Notes under the pieces: model-generated
The model's database searches: none
What the model saw: the letters and a program-made list of their open reading frames with translations, nothing else
Told to the model about the DNA's origin: nothing
Translations under genes and position numbers: made by a program
Shown: in pieces, positions 8,693 to 16,800 of the stretch
Position numbering within the stretch: position 1 is the first letter of the stretch
How the letters are laid out: each line of letters begins with the position of its first letter
Source of the DNA: CBDCUE01 sp965222515
GTDB lineage: Bacteria; Pseudomonadota; Alphaproteobacteria; Rickettsiales; JABIRX01
DNA length: 64,000 bases
Direction: 5' to 3'
Assembly: GCA_965222515.1 (NCBI GenBank)
Contig: CBDCUE010000012.1
Location: 76,375-140,374 of the forward strand

Positions 8693-9817
8693 TTAATTTT
8701 CTGTTATCAATATATCTTTGTTAATATCTAAATTAAGTATCATAGCAAATGAAACAAGGGTAATTATTAACATTGTTCCTCCATATGAAATAAGGGGTAG
8801 GGGAGCTCCTACTACTGGAATTAAACCCATTACCATAGCAATATTTATAATAAAATGAAAAAATAGAAATGAAGATAAGCCAAGAGTTAATAATTTAAAG
8901 AATTGAGATTTAATCTGCAAAGAAATAAAATAGCATCTAGTGAAAATTAAAGTAAATAACATTATCATAAAAACAGAACCTACAAAACCAAACTCTTCTG
9001 CAAACATCGTGAAAATAAAATCAGTCTCACTTTCTGGTAAAAAATTTAATTGACCTTGAGTTCCTGACAAATATCCTTTTCCTAAAAAACCACCTGAACC
9101 AATTGCAATTTTTGATTGAATAATGTTGTAACCAGAACCTAATGGATCGTGTTCTGGGTTTAAAAAAGTTAAAATTCTTTGTTGTTGATAATTTTTTAAA
9201 TTACTCCATATAATAGGTATTGCCGATAATAAACCTATGGCAAGAAAGAAAAAATTTTTAATTTGCACTCCTGATACAAAAAATATTATTAGAGAAGTCA
9301 TCATTAAAATGACAGAAGTTCCTAAATCAGGCTGTTTTAGAATTAACAAAACAGGCAGTGTTACCATTATAATAGGAATGATTAAATAAAGTGGATTAGA
9401 TACTTTATATATATGAACATTGTGAAAATATCTGGCTAAACCAATAATTAATGATATTTTCATTAATTCCGAAGGCTGTAAATTAAAAAAATATAAATCT
9501 ACCCATCTTTTAGCTCCTAAAGCTGAAAATCCAGAATAATTGGCATAAATTAATAAGGCTAATCCCAAAGCATAGATAAGATAAGCAGATTGATAAAATA
9601 TTATGGGATTGATTGAGATAATGATAAAAATTATTGGTAAACAAACAATAAACCTTAATATTTGTGTAGAACTCCAAGGTTGTAAATTACCTCCAGCTGC
9701 TGAATAAAGCATAAAAAAACCTATAATTAATAAAGAAATAACAAACAAAGATAAACAAAGATCTATCTGTTTACAGTTAGCAAAACTAAAAAAATTTCTT
9801 TTACTTAAATCTATCAT
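8693..9817 (-). CDS. rodA: rod-shape SEDS glycosyltransferase RodA
   Basis: A SEDS-family peptidoglycan polymerase that works in the elongation complex with MreB, MreC and PBP2. The 374-aa protein has about ten membrane helices. It contains GAKRWVDLYFFNLQPSELMK, the conserved ILKQPDLGTSVI loop carrying the essential Asp, GYNIIQSKIAIGSGG, and the loop FLPESETDFIFTMFAEEFG. The C-terminus has VGAPLPLISYGGT. Its start overlaps the lpxI stop by 4 bp. The mreB and mreC genes of the same complex lie at 35-37 kb, not adjacent. Confidence 0.95.
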   Translation of the reverse strand: MIDLSKRNFFSFANCKQIDLCLSLFVISLLIIGFFMLYSAAGGNLQPWSSTQILRFIVCLPIIFIIISINPIIFYQSAYLIYALGLALLIYANYSGFSALGAKRWVDLYFFNLQPSELMKISLIIGLARYFHNVHIYKVSNPLYLIIPIIMVTLPVLLILKQPDLGTSVILMMTSLIIFFVSGVQIKNFFFLAIGLLSAIPIIWSNLKNYQQQRILTFLNPEHDPLGSGYNIIQSKIAIGSGGFLGKGYLSGTQGQLNFLPESETDFIFTMFAEEFGFVGSVFMIMLFTLIFTRCYFISLQIKSQFFKLLTLGLSSFLFFHFIINIAMVMGLIPVVGAPLPLISYGGTMLIITLVSFAMILNLDINKDILITEN

Positions 9818-10617
9818 ATTCCATATATAAAAATATCATTTTTTTCTGCATAAGCACATAATGTTTCTTTTTCTAAAACAATAACATTCGAACTATCTAT
9901 GATAATCCCTTTTATATTACTTAATAATAAGTTTTTTATAGTTTTAATCCCTATGGTAGGTAAATCAACTCTTTTATCCTGTTTATCTTTTTTTATTTTT
10001 AGTAAAAAAGCAGGTTTATTGCTGTTATCTTCAACATAATCTCTACATCTTTTGATCAGATTATCTGTTCCTTCTTGACCTTCTATGCCTATTACTCTAC
10101 CATATTGTACAATTGTTGCTTGCCCAACATCATATTTTGATAAAGTTTTAATAATATTTTGAGCAAGCTCAATATCAGTTTTTAAATTATTTTTGAATTT
10201 TATTTTATTATTGAACCCTTTTTTCAAATGAAGATTGGCAACTATTTGATTAATAGCCACAACCGTAAAATTATTTTTTTCTAAATAAGTAATGATTGTT
10301 GAAAGCAAATTATTATCACCTAAAATTTTGTTTTTTAAAATTTTAGCTAGCAATATTTTTCCCTTAAAATCAGTTTTTAGATTTTTGAAATTTGGCTTAG
10401 TAACAGCTCCAGCAATAACAATGTCTGTTACTTTATGTTGTATGAAAAAATTTATTATTTTGCTTACTTCTCCGATGCTGGCAGTTATATGCTCTTCTTC
10501 TTCTAATGAAAAACTGGCAGGAATATCAATAAAAGCAAAAACGATTTTTTCTTTGACATAGTTTTTTAAAATTTTAGGTAATTCTCCTTTGCCAGCAAGG
10601 ACTCCATAAATTTTCAT
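9814..10617 (-). CDS. lpxI: UDP-2,3-diacylglucosamine pyrophosphatase LpxI
   Basis: Hydrolyses UDP-2,3-diacylglucosamine to lipid X in lipid A synthesis. LpxI is the alphaproteobacterial replacement for LpxH. The 267-aa protein has both lobes of the family: an N-terminal part with AGKGELPKILKN and VIAGAVTKPNFKNLK, and a C-terminal catalytic part with YGRVIGIEGQEGTDNLI and RVDLPTIG, where the Asp corresponds to the catalytic Asp. It lies 1 bp after lpxA and overlaps rodA by 4 bp. In most alphaproteobacteria lpxB follows; here rodA takes that place. Confidence 0.95.
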   Translation of the reverse strand: MKIYGVLAGKGELPKILKNYVKEKIVFAFIDIPASFSLEEEEHITASIGEVSKIINFFIQHKVTDIVIAGAVTKPNFKNLKTDFKGKILLAKILKNKILGDNNLLSTIITYLEKNNFTVVAINQIVANLHLKKGFNNKIKFKNNLKTDIELAQNIIKTLSKYDVGQATIVQYGRVIGIEGQEGTDNLIKRCRDYVEDNSNKPAFLLKIKKDKQDKRVDLPTIGIKTIKNLLLSNIKGIIIDSSNVIVLEKETLCAYAEKNDIFIYGI

Positions 10618-10618
10618 A

Positions 10619-11434
10619 TTAGGCCCTTTTAGGTTTACAGATTGCTTGTTTAGAATTAAAAGATAAAAAATCTGTGATTAATAAAATTGTTTTATTATCT
10701 TGGTATGTTTGAGTAATTTTATTAACTTTATCTTGAAAAACCATATCATTATTTGCAAATAAACTATCTGTTACTTTTTTAATTAAAGAAATTTCTTGCT
10801 TAGAAAAACCATTTCTTTTTAGGCCAACAATATTTATACCAGCAAGATTAGCTCTTTCTCCCATAATTAAAGCATAAGGCAAGACATCGCTCTCTACTCC
10901 TGACATCCCTCCAATTATTGCATAATCTCCAACTCTAATAAATTGTTTTATAGCAGATAAGCCACCAATAATAACATTATTACCAATAGATACATGACCT
11001 GCTAACACAGAATTATTAGCAATTACTATATTATTTTTTAATAAACAATCATGGGCTATATGAGTTCCTACCATAAGTAAATTATTGTTACCTATTTTTG
11101 TTAGATTTTTTATGCCAGCAGCTTCATTTCCTAAAGCAGTCCCACTATGAATTGTAACATTTTCTCTAATAATATTATTATCTCCTATTTCTACAAAAGA
11201 TAATTCATCTTTTGTGAATTTTAAATCTTGAGGAACATCTCCGATATTAGAAAAAGGATAAAATATATTGTTTTTTCCTATTTTAGTGTTTCCTGAAATA
11301 ATTGTGTGAGATTTAACGATGTTATTGTCGCCAATTGTTACATTGCCAGAGATTACTGAATATGCTCCTATTTCTATATTATCTCCTAAGATAACATTAT
11401 TTTCTATTATGGCTGTTTTATGGATTTTATTCAT
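10619..11434 (-). CDS. lpxA: UDP-N-acetylglucosamine acyltransferase LpxA
   Basis: First step of lipid A synthesis: moves an R-3-hydroxyacyl chain from acyl carrier protein to UDP-GlcNAc. The N-terminus NKIHKTAIIENNVILGDN opens a left-handed beta-helix of hexapeptide repeats (residues 3-190). GTHIAHDC carries the catalytic His, and NNSVLAGHVSIGNN and RVGDYAIIGGMSGVESDV follow. The 271-aa length is near the usual 262-270. Its ATG overlaps the fabZ stop by one base (TAATG), indicating translational coupling. Confidence 0.96.
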   Translation of the reverse strand: MNKIHKTAIIENNVILGDNIEIGAYSVISGNVTIGDNNIVKSHTIISGNTKIGKNNIFYPFSNIGDVPQDLKFTKDELSFVEIGDNNIIRENVTIHSGTALGNEAAGIKNLTKIGNNNLLMVGTHIAHDCLLKNNIVIANNSVLAGHVSIGNNVIIGGLSAIKQFIRVGDYAIIGGMSGVESDVLPYALIMGERANLAGINIVGLKRNGFSKQEISLIKKVTDSLFANNDMVFQDKVNKITQTYQDNKTILLITDFLSFNSKQAICKPKRA

Positions 11435-11892
11435 TATACTTTATCTTTATCAAGCACCATTGCAGTAAATTTTGCTTCTGCTACAACTTTATTATCTACC
11501 AAAGCAACACCATTAAATTTCCAAACAGCCCCTCTATTTTGCACAACATTTACTTTTAAATAAAGTTGATCTCCTGGAATTACAGGTTTACGAAATTTTG
11601 CATTATCTATGGACATAAAATAAACTAATTTATCTTTGCTTTCTGTCTCATTTATAGATTTTGCAGTAAGAATTGCTGAAGTTTGAGCTAATGCTTCTAC
11701 GATTAACACCCCAGGCATTACTGATTTTTTAGGAAAATGCCCCATAAAATGTGGCTCATTAAAAGTAACATTTTTTATTCCTGTTGCTGATTTTCTAATC
11801 TCAAACTCTATTAATCTATCAACTAATAAGATTGGATAACGATGAGGAATTAAATCTATAATGTCATTAATGTTTATTATTTCATTTGTCAT
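11434..11892 (-). CDS. fabZ: 3-hydroxyacyl-[acyl-carrier-protein] dehydratase FabZ
   Basis: Hot-dog-fold dehydratase of fatty acid synthesis, 152 aa. The motif IIDLIPHRYPILLVDR and the active-site segment PHFMGHFPKKSVMPGVLIVE are canonical, with catalytic His at residue 52 and Glu at residue 66. It sits between lpxD and lpxA as in most Proteobacteria, where it competes with LpxA/LpxD for hydroxyacyl-ACP. The start overlaps the lpxD end by 11 bp. Confidence 0.97.
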   Translation of the reverse strand: MTNEIININDIIDLIPHRYPILLVDRLIEFEIRKSATGIKNVTFNEPHFMGHFPKKSVMPGVLIVEALAQTSAILTAKSINETESKDKLVYFMSIDNAKFRKPVIPGDQLYLKVNVVQNRGAVWKFNGVALVDNKVVAEAKFTAMVLDKDKV

Positions 11893-12898
11893 TGTTTTTT
11901 TTATTAAAATATTGTTTTCTAATTTTTTTTAAGGCTAGTTTTTCTTGTTGCCATTCTTTTTTTGCAATAGCTGGCATACCATAGAAATCTCCAGAATTAT
12001 CGGGAATGTTTTTAGTAACTCCTGATTGAGCAGCAAATCTATTATAAGAACCAATTTTTATATGTCCAGCAACTCCGCTCTGTCCAGCAAAAGTTACATA
12101 ATCGCCTATTTTTGTACTTCCTGCAACACCATTTTGGGCAGTGAAAATGCAGTTTTTGCCAATTTGAACATTGTGAGCAATATGGATTAAATTGTCAATC
12201 CTAGTACCAAAACCAATAACAGTATTTTCCATACTTCCTTTATCTATACCATTATTGCAACCAATTGCAACATTATTTTCAATAATAACTAAGCCTAATT
12301 GCAGAACTTTTTTAAAATTATATTTTTTGTCTACCGCAAAGCCAAAGCCATCTTGACCAATGGAATTATTATGCATAATTTCTACATTATTTTTAATGAT
12401 GCTATGAGTTATTACATTATTTGCTCCAATATGGCAATCATTACCAATTTGAACATTTTCTCCAATATAAGTTCCTGCAAATATTTTATTATTATCTCCA
12501 ATGATAGCACCATCTTCTATCACAACATTATCTGCTATGTAACAATTCTTTCCTATTTTTGCAGTGCTTGCAATAGTGGCTTTTTCAGAAATTTTATTTT
12601 CTGGTGATTTTTCTTGATAAAATAAATCTAGCAATAAAGAAAAATGATAATGAGCAGATGGGCTATATAATAAAATTGATTTATCATTATATTGCTTAGC
12701 AATATCTAAAAATTTTTCTTCAATTAAAAATGCAGATGCTTTGCTATCTTTTATTTTAGGCAAATATTTTTGATTAATTATAAAGGCAACCTCACCTTTT
12801 TGAGCATTTTCTAAATTATTTACACCAGATATAGAAATATCTTGTTGAAAATTTATGTTTTTTAAATTTAATATTTTAATAATTTCTGATAAATTCAT
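11882..12898 (-). CDS. lpxD: UDP-3-O-acylglucosamine N-acyltransferase LpxD
   Basis: Third step of lipid A synthesis: adds the second hydroxyacyl chain to UDP-3-O-acylglucosamine. The N-terminal uridine-binding domain (MNLSEIIKIL...ISISGVNNLENAQ) is followed by hexapeptide repeats from about residue 95. The catalytic segment is GVAGSTKIGD with NLIHIAHNVQIGKN just before it. I chose the Met at 12898 because it aligns with the LpxD family start; the frame is open to an ATG at 12937, giving a 13-residue extension. It heads the lpxD-fabZ-lpxA-lpxI-rodA-argC run. The usual upstream genes bamA and skp are absent, replaced by an unexplained segment. Confidence 0.94.
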   Translation of the reverse strand: MNLSEIIKILNLKNINFQQDISISGVNNLENAQKGEVAFIINQKYLPKIKDSKASAFLIEEKFLDIAKQYNDKSILLYSPSAHYHFSLLLDLFYQEKSPENKISEKATIASTAKIGKNCYIADNVVIEDGAIIGDNNKIFAGTYIGENVQIGNDCHIGANNVITHSIIKNNVEIMHNNSIGQDGFGFAVDKKYNFKKVLQLGLVIIENNVAIGCNNGIDKGSMENTVIGFGTRIDNLIHIAHNVQIGKNCIFTAQNGVAGSTKIGDYVTFAGQSGVAGHIKIGSYNRFAAQSGVTKNIPDNSGDFYGMPAIAKKEWQQEKLALKKIRKQYFNKKNNDK

Positions 12899-13271
12899 TC
12901 CAAAAATTTTTTTTTGATAAAAGTTATAATTAATCATTGTTGTTATAAATTTGTTGTTTGGTTAAGATGTTTTTCTCGGAGCAACTGTCCACCGCTATGA
13001 CGAAATTAGTAAAAAAGCCTTCAAAAGCATAATTATTATCACATTCTGTTGGCAATAAGATTCTGCACCGAAGCAGGGGTAACGGAGAAAGGGGACCTAT
13101 TTTTTTCATAATTAGAATGTTGACTAATAACCTTCCTAATTTTGAATTAAATGATTCAAATATATTTTTGTGGTTTTTTATAGGCATTTTTTTTCATATT
13201 TATTTTAGCTAATATGGAGAATAAGTGGTTTCTATTTTTTTTAAAGTTTTTTCTCTATTTTTTCATAATTA
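12899..13271. other. gene-poor segment upstream of lpxD, unidentified
   Basis: This stretch has no recognisable gene. A minus-strand frame (12930-13187, 85 codons) is open but resembles nothing I know. The part at about 12970-13105 is visibly less AT-rich than its neighbours (for example GGGGTAACGGAGAAAGGGG at 13076-13094), which suggests a remnant of something inserted. TTTTTTCATAATTAG occurs at both 13106-13120 and about 13258-13272, a short direct repeat that may mark an old insertion. Confidence 0.35.
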
Positions 13272-13379
13272 GTCGTCCCTAAAAAACTAAGAAAAATCTT
13301 GTAGAATAAGGGTTTGTTGGTATAATTTATATAGAAAAAACACAAGTTTTTTATCTATAACTTAAAAATCCTTGCAAAA

Positions 13380-13652
13380 ATGTTACAAAAAACTTACCAA
13401 ACAGGAAATGATATGGATATGTTCAGAAATGAATTAGTAAATATCATAAATATGAGACATAAACTAGTAATATTATCAAAATTGGTGGATTGGAAAAGTT
13501 TAGAAGAAAAGTTTTCATCAAAATATAGTAATATTGGAAGAGGAGGTCTTCCAATAAGATTAATGTGTGGTTTATTGATGTTAAAAGAAATAGAGAAGCA
13601 ATCAGATGAAAAGATATGCGAATATTGGATAGAAATCCTTATACTATTTTAG
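13380..13652 (+). pseudogene. IS5-family transposase, N-terminal fragment
   Basis: About 85 residues match the start of IS5-type transposases: a MRHKLVILSKLVDWKSLEE motif, then GRGGLPIRLMCGLLMLKEI and a final YWIE. In intact relatives WxE is followed by NPY; here the bases ATCCTTAT show that one A is missing, shifting the frame exactly at that point. The palindromic element follows at once, and the frame runs out in it at 13652. The catalytic DDE residues are absent, so it cannot act as a transposase. Confidence 0.85.
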
Positions 13653-13735
13653 CTTTATAATTGACCTATAGCCAAAAAGCAATTTATGCTGAGCAGATTG
13701 AAGGCTATAGGTCAATTATAAAACTAAAATAGTAT
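13641..13735 (-). repeat. palindromic element (MITE), copy 2, 95-bp internal deletion form
   Basis: The copy lies inside the dead IS5 element, in the orientation I call minus. Both terminal repeats are present (the right one with one mismatch to the left), but only about 29 bp of interior remain (AAAAAGCAATTTATGCTGAG and the rest). Compared with the 160-bp form, 65 bp between two AAAAAG-like stretches are missing, as expected from a microhomology deletion. Confidence 0.85.
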
Positions 13736-13794
13736 AATTTGCCATTCTAGTAAAAACACAGTTTTTTAGGGACGACTAATTAATATTATAATAT

Positions 13795-13823
13795 TTGACA
13801 GGGTTCTAAAAAAATGTTACCAT
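13795..13823 (+). promoter_or_regulatory. promoter of first inverse autotransporter
   Basis: TTGACA at 13795-13800, a 17-bp spacer ending in TGT (extended -10), and TACCAT at 13818-13823. The ATG follows 33 bp after the -10 box. The same layout and much of the same spacer sequence occur upstream of the second autotransporter and of the outer-membrane protein gene at 37.2 kb. It lies just outside the IS remnant. Confidence 0.75.
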
Positions 13824-13856
13824 AAGAACATAGCTATTAATTTTAAAGTGGTTTTT

Positions 13857-16800
13857 ATGGAGTCTATAACAAAAAGAATAGTGGATATGCTAGTGTCCAG
13901 AATATGTATTATATCTTTATTATTATCTTTGTCTTTGACCGAGATATCTTTTGCTAAAGAAAAGAAAAATTCCAAAAAAACTTTTTTGGCACAAAAAAAT
14001 AATAAGATAAAAAAAGCTAAGATAGAAAAAAAAGCTCAAGCAAAGTTAAAAAAGAAACAAGATAAACTAATAAAGAAAAAAGCAAAGGCAAGATTAAAAA
14101 GAATTAAAAAAATTCAGAAAGAAAGAGAAAAATTAGCAAAGAAATCTAGAAAACCAAGAAAAATAAAAAAATCCCCTCAATCAAAACAAGCTAAAGCACA
14201 AGTTAAATTAGATAAAACAAGATTGAAAAGAATTAAACAAACTCAAAAAAAACAAGAAAGATTAGAAAAAAAATCTAAAAAAATAGCACAACTTTCTCAA
14301 ATAAAAAAAACTAAAGAACAAAAAAAAATAGCTAAGAAAAGAAAAAAACAAGCAATTGATAATGTACAAACAAGAAAAGACATAGCTAATACTAGACTTA
14401 TAGTTGGAAAGGAAAGAAGAAGATTAAACAAGATAGAAAAAGATATAGTGTTCAGAGAAAGAAAATTAATCAGAAAAGAAAATGCATTAGAAAAAGAAAA
14501 GATAATTTTTGCCAAGAAAAAATTAAAAACTAACAGAAAATACCCTAGACAATTCACAATAGAAAAATTAACAAAAGAGAAATATAGAATTAATATTGAA
14601 TTAATAGAAATAAATAACGAATTAGTATATATAAAAAAACAAAGAGTAGAATTAGATAAGAAAAAAATGTTTTTTGAAAAAGAAAAAAAAGATCAAAAAA
14701 AAATAATAGACAAAACATTTTTAGATAAAAAAATAGCAATATTAGATAAAAAGAAAAAAATATTAAATGATAAAAAGAAAATCCTAGATGGACAAAAATC
14801 TTCTTTAATTAAAAATAGAAAAAAACTTGGTCAAAAGAAATTTCTTGCCAAAAAAGCTAAAATTGAAAAAAAAGAAAAGAAAATAACTAAAGCAAAAATT
14901 AAATTACTAAAAAAATATAATGAATTAGGAAAAAATAAAACTATTATAACTAAAAAAACAAAAACAGTTAAAAATAAACTAACTTTAGCAAAAGATAATT
15001 TGCAAGCAGATATAAAAGGACTAAATAGGGAAGAAAAAAGATTAAAAATAAAAAAACTAGAGATTATAAAAGAAAGAACAAAATTAAGTAAAAAGAAAGC
15101 AATAACAATCAAACAAGTGGTATTAAGTAATGCTGAGTTTAAGAAGAAATTAGCTATAATTATTCAAAAAGAAAAAAAATTAGAAAAAAAAGAACAAGAA
15201 TTAGCTAAGGAAAAAAGATCTTTTAGAGATTTAGATTTAAAAAATAGTAAAAAATCACAGATTAAAAAAAAAAAAGAGAGTGTAAAAGAAATAGCAAAAA
15301 TTACCAAACAAGAAATAATTTTGGATAAGAAATTAGCTCAATTAAAGAAAAAGAAAATATTTTTAAAAAAGGAAAAATTAAGCAAAAAGAAACTTTTTAA
15401 AGAAAAAAATAAATTAAAAAAAGAAGAATTAAAATTAAGAAGAGATAAAAATAAGCTAAAACAACAAAAAATTGTGATTAATCGAAAATCATTTTTAACA
15501 AAAGGACCAGAGAAAGATAGTAATAAACAAAAAAAACTAAATACAAAAAAACTTAAATTAAAACAAGAAAAAATATCTTTAATAAAACAAAAAAAATCTA
15601 GTAAATCATTTACTACAAGAAATTTTTTACAAGAAAAATTAGCACAAGAAAAAGAAATATTATCTGCTAAGATAGTTATAATTGAACAAGAAAGAGAAAA
15701 CTTGGAAAAAGATAAAGCAGATTTAAGGGAACACAGAAAATTTTTGGCATTAAATAACAAGCCTATGAATTATCACACAAGAGTTGCTAAAGAAGAAACA
15801 GCAGAGCTTTATAATAGATATGTAGGAGATATAACATATTCTCCAAGAATTGATTGGAATTATAAAGTTGGAAACAAAAGAGATTTAACTAGAACAGAAT
15901 TATTTTTACCTCTTCTTCAAGACAAAAAAAACTTAGTCTTTGCAGATATTAGAGGTTGGAGTGATGATGATAATACAGATGAAGGAAATTTGGGTTTAGG
16001 TTATAGACATTTATATAATAATAAATTTGTTTTTGGTGCTTATGGATTTTTTGACCAAAGAACTACAAAAAATAAGAATGAGTTCAAACAAAATACTTTT
16101 GGAGCAGAACTTTTAACAAAAAAATATGATTTTAGAGCTAATTATTATTTATCTGGTCAAGATAAAAAACTTATAACTAGTGCAAAACATACTAGTATAT
16201 ATAACACTTTAGGAGAAAGATTTTCTAATGGTGAGATAGCTATTAGTAGTAGTGAGGCAATTCTTACAGAAGAAACTGTTGTAAATTGTATTGGAGTTTG
16301 TGTAGCAGGAAATAACATATATACAAAAACAGAAAATCTTGATGTTACTGTTGCTGAGACTAGAACAATCACTAGATTTGGAGAACAATATTCATCTGAT
16401 ATATATGTTAATCAGCAAACTGGATCACTCAATAATTATGAATATAGCTTAGATGGTTTTGATCTTGAAGCAGGGGCAAATTTTACTTTTTTAGAAGATA
16501 TTAGTTTTTTTAAAAAATCTAAATTTTTAAAAAAAGCAAAGCCTATTTTAGAGGATATAAAAATATTGTTTGCCTATTATAGTTTTTATAATGACGATGT
16601 TAATATAGATATTAGTGGTTTTAGAGTTAGAACAGAAATTGATTTATTAAATAATATAGAAAAAAATAACAAGCATAAATTATTTTTGGAAGCAGAATTA
16701 TCTAATGATAATGTTAGAGATAATATAAGCTTTATTGGTTTTAAATATAGTTTAAATTTTGGTAATAGTAGAAAAAATAGAAAATTGTCAAAATTAGAAG

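Larger units (their letters stand above)
13272..13776 (+). mobile_element. decayed IS5-family insertion sequence
   Basis: The ends are perfect 17-bp inverted repeats (GTCGTCCCTAAAAAACT at 13272-13288 and its reverse complement at 13760-13776), each flanked by TAATTA, a possible target duplication. Inside is only the N-terminal part of a transposase (13380 onward). A 95-bp palindromic element has landed at 13641-13735. The total of 505 bp is about half of a normal IS5 element, so most of the transposase, including the DDE domain, has been lost. Confidence 0.85.

Noticed and set aside
12930..13187. Open minus-strand frame of 85 codons upstream of lpxD
   Set aside because: No signal, motif or coding pattern that I can recognise; it overlaps the lpxD start region. 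It is mentioned only as an unexplained segment.
14297..15760. Several long minus-strand frames inside the autotransporter genes
   Set aside because: They are complements of Lys/Glu-rich codons (rich in Phe and Leu) and have no independent support.
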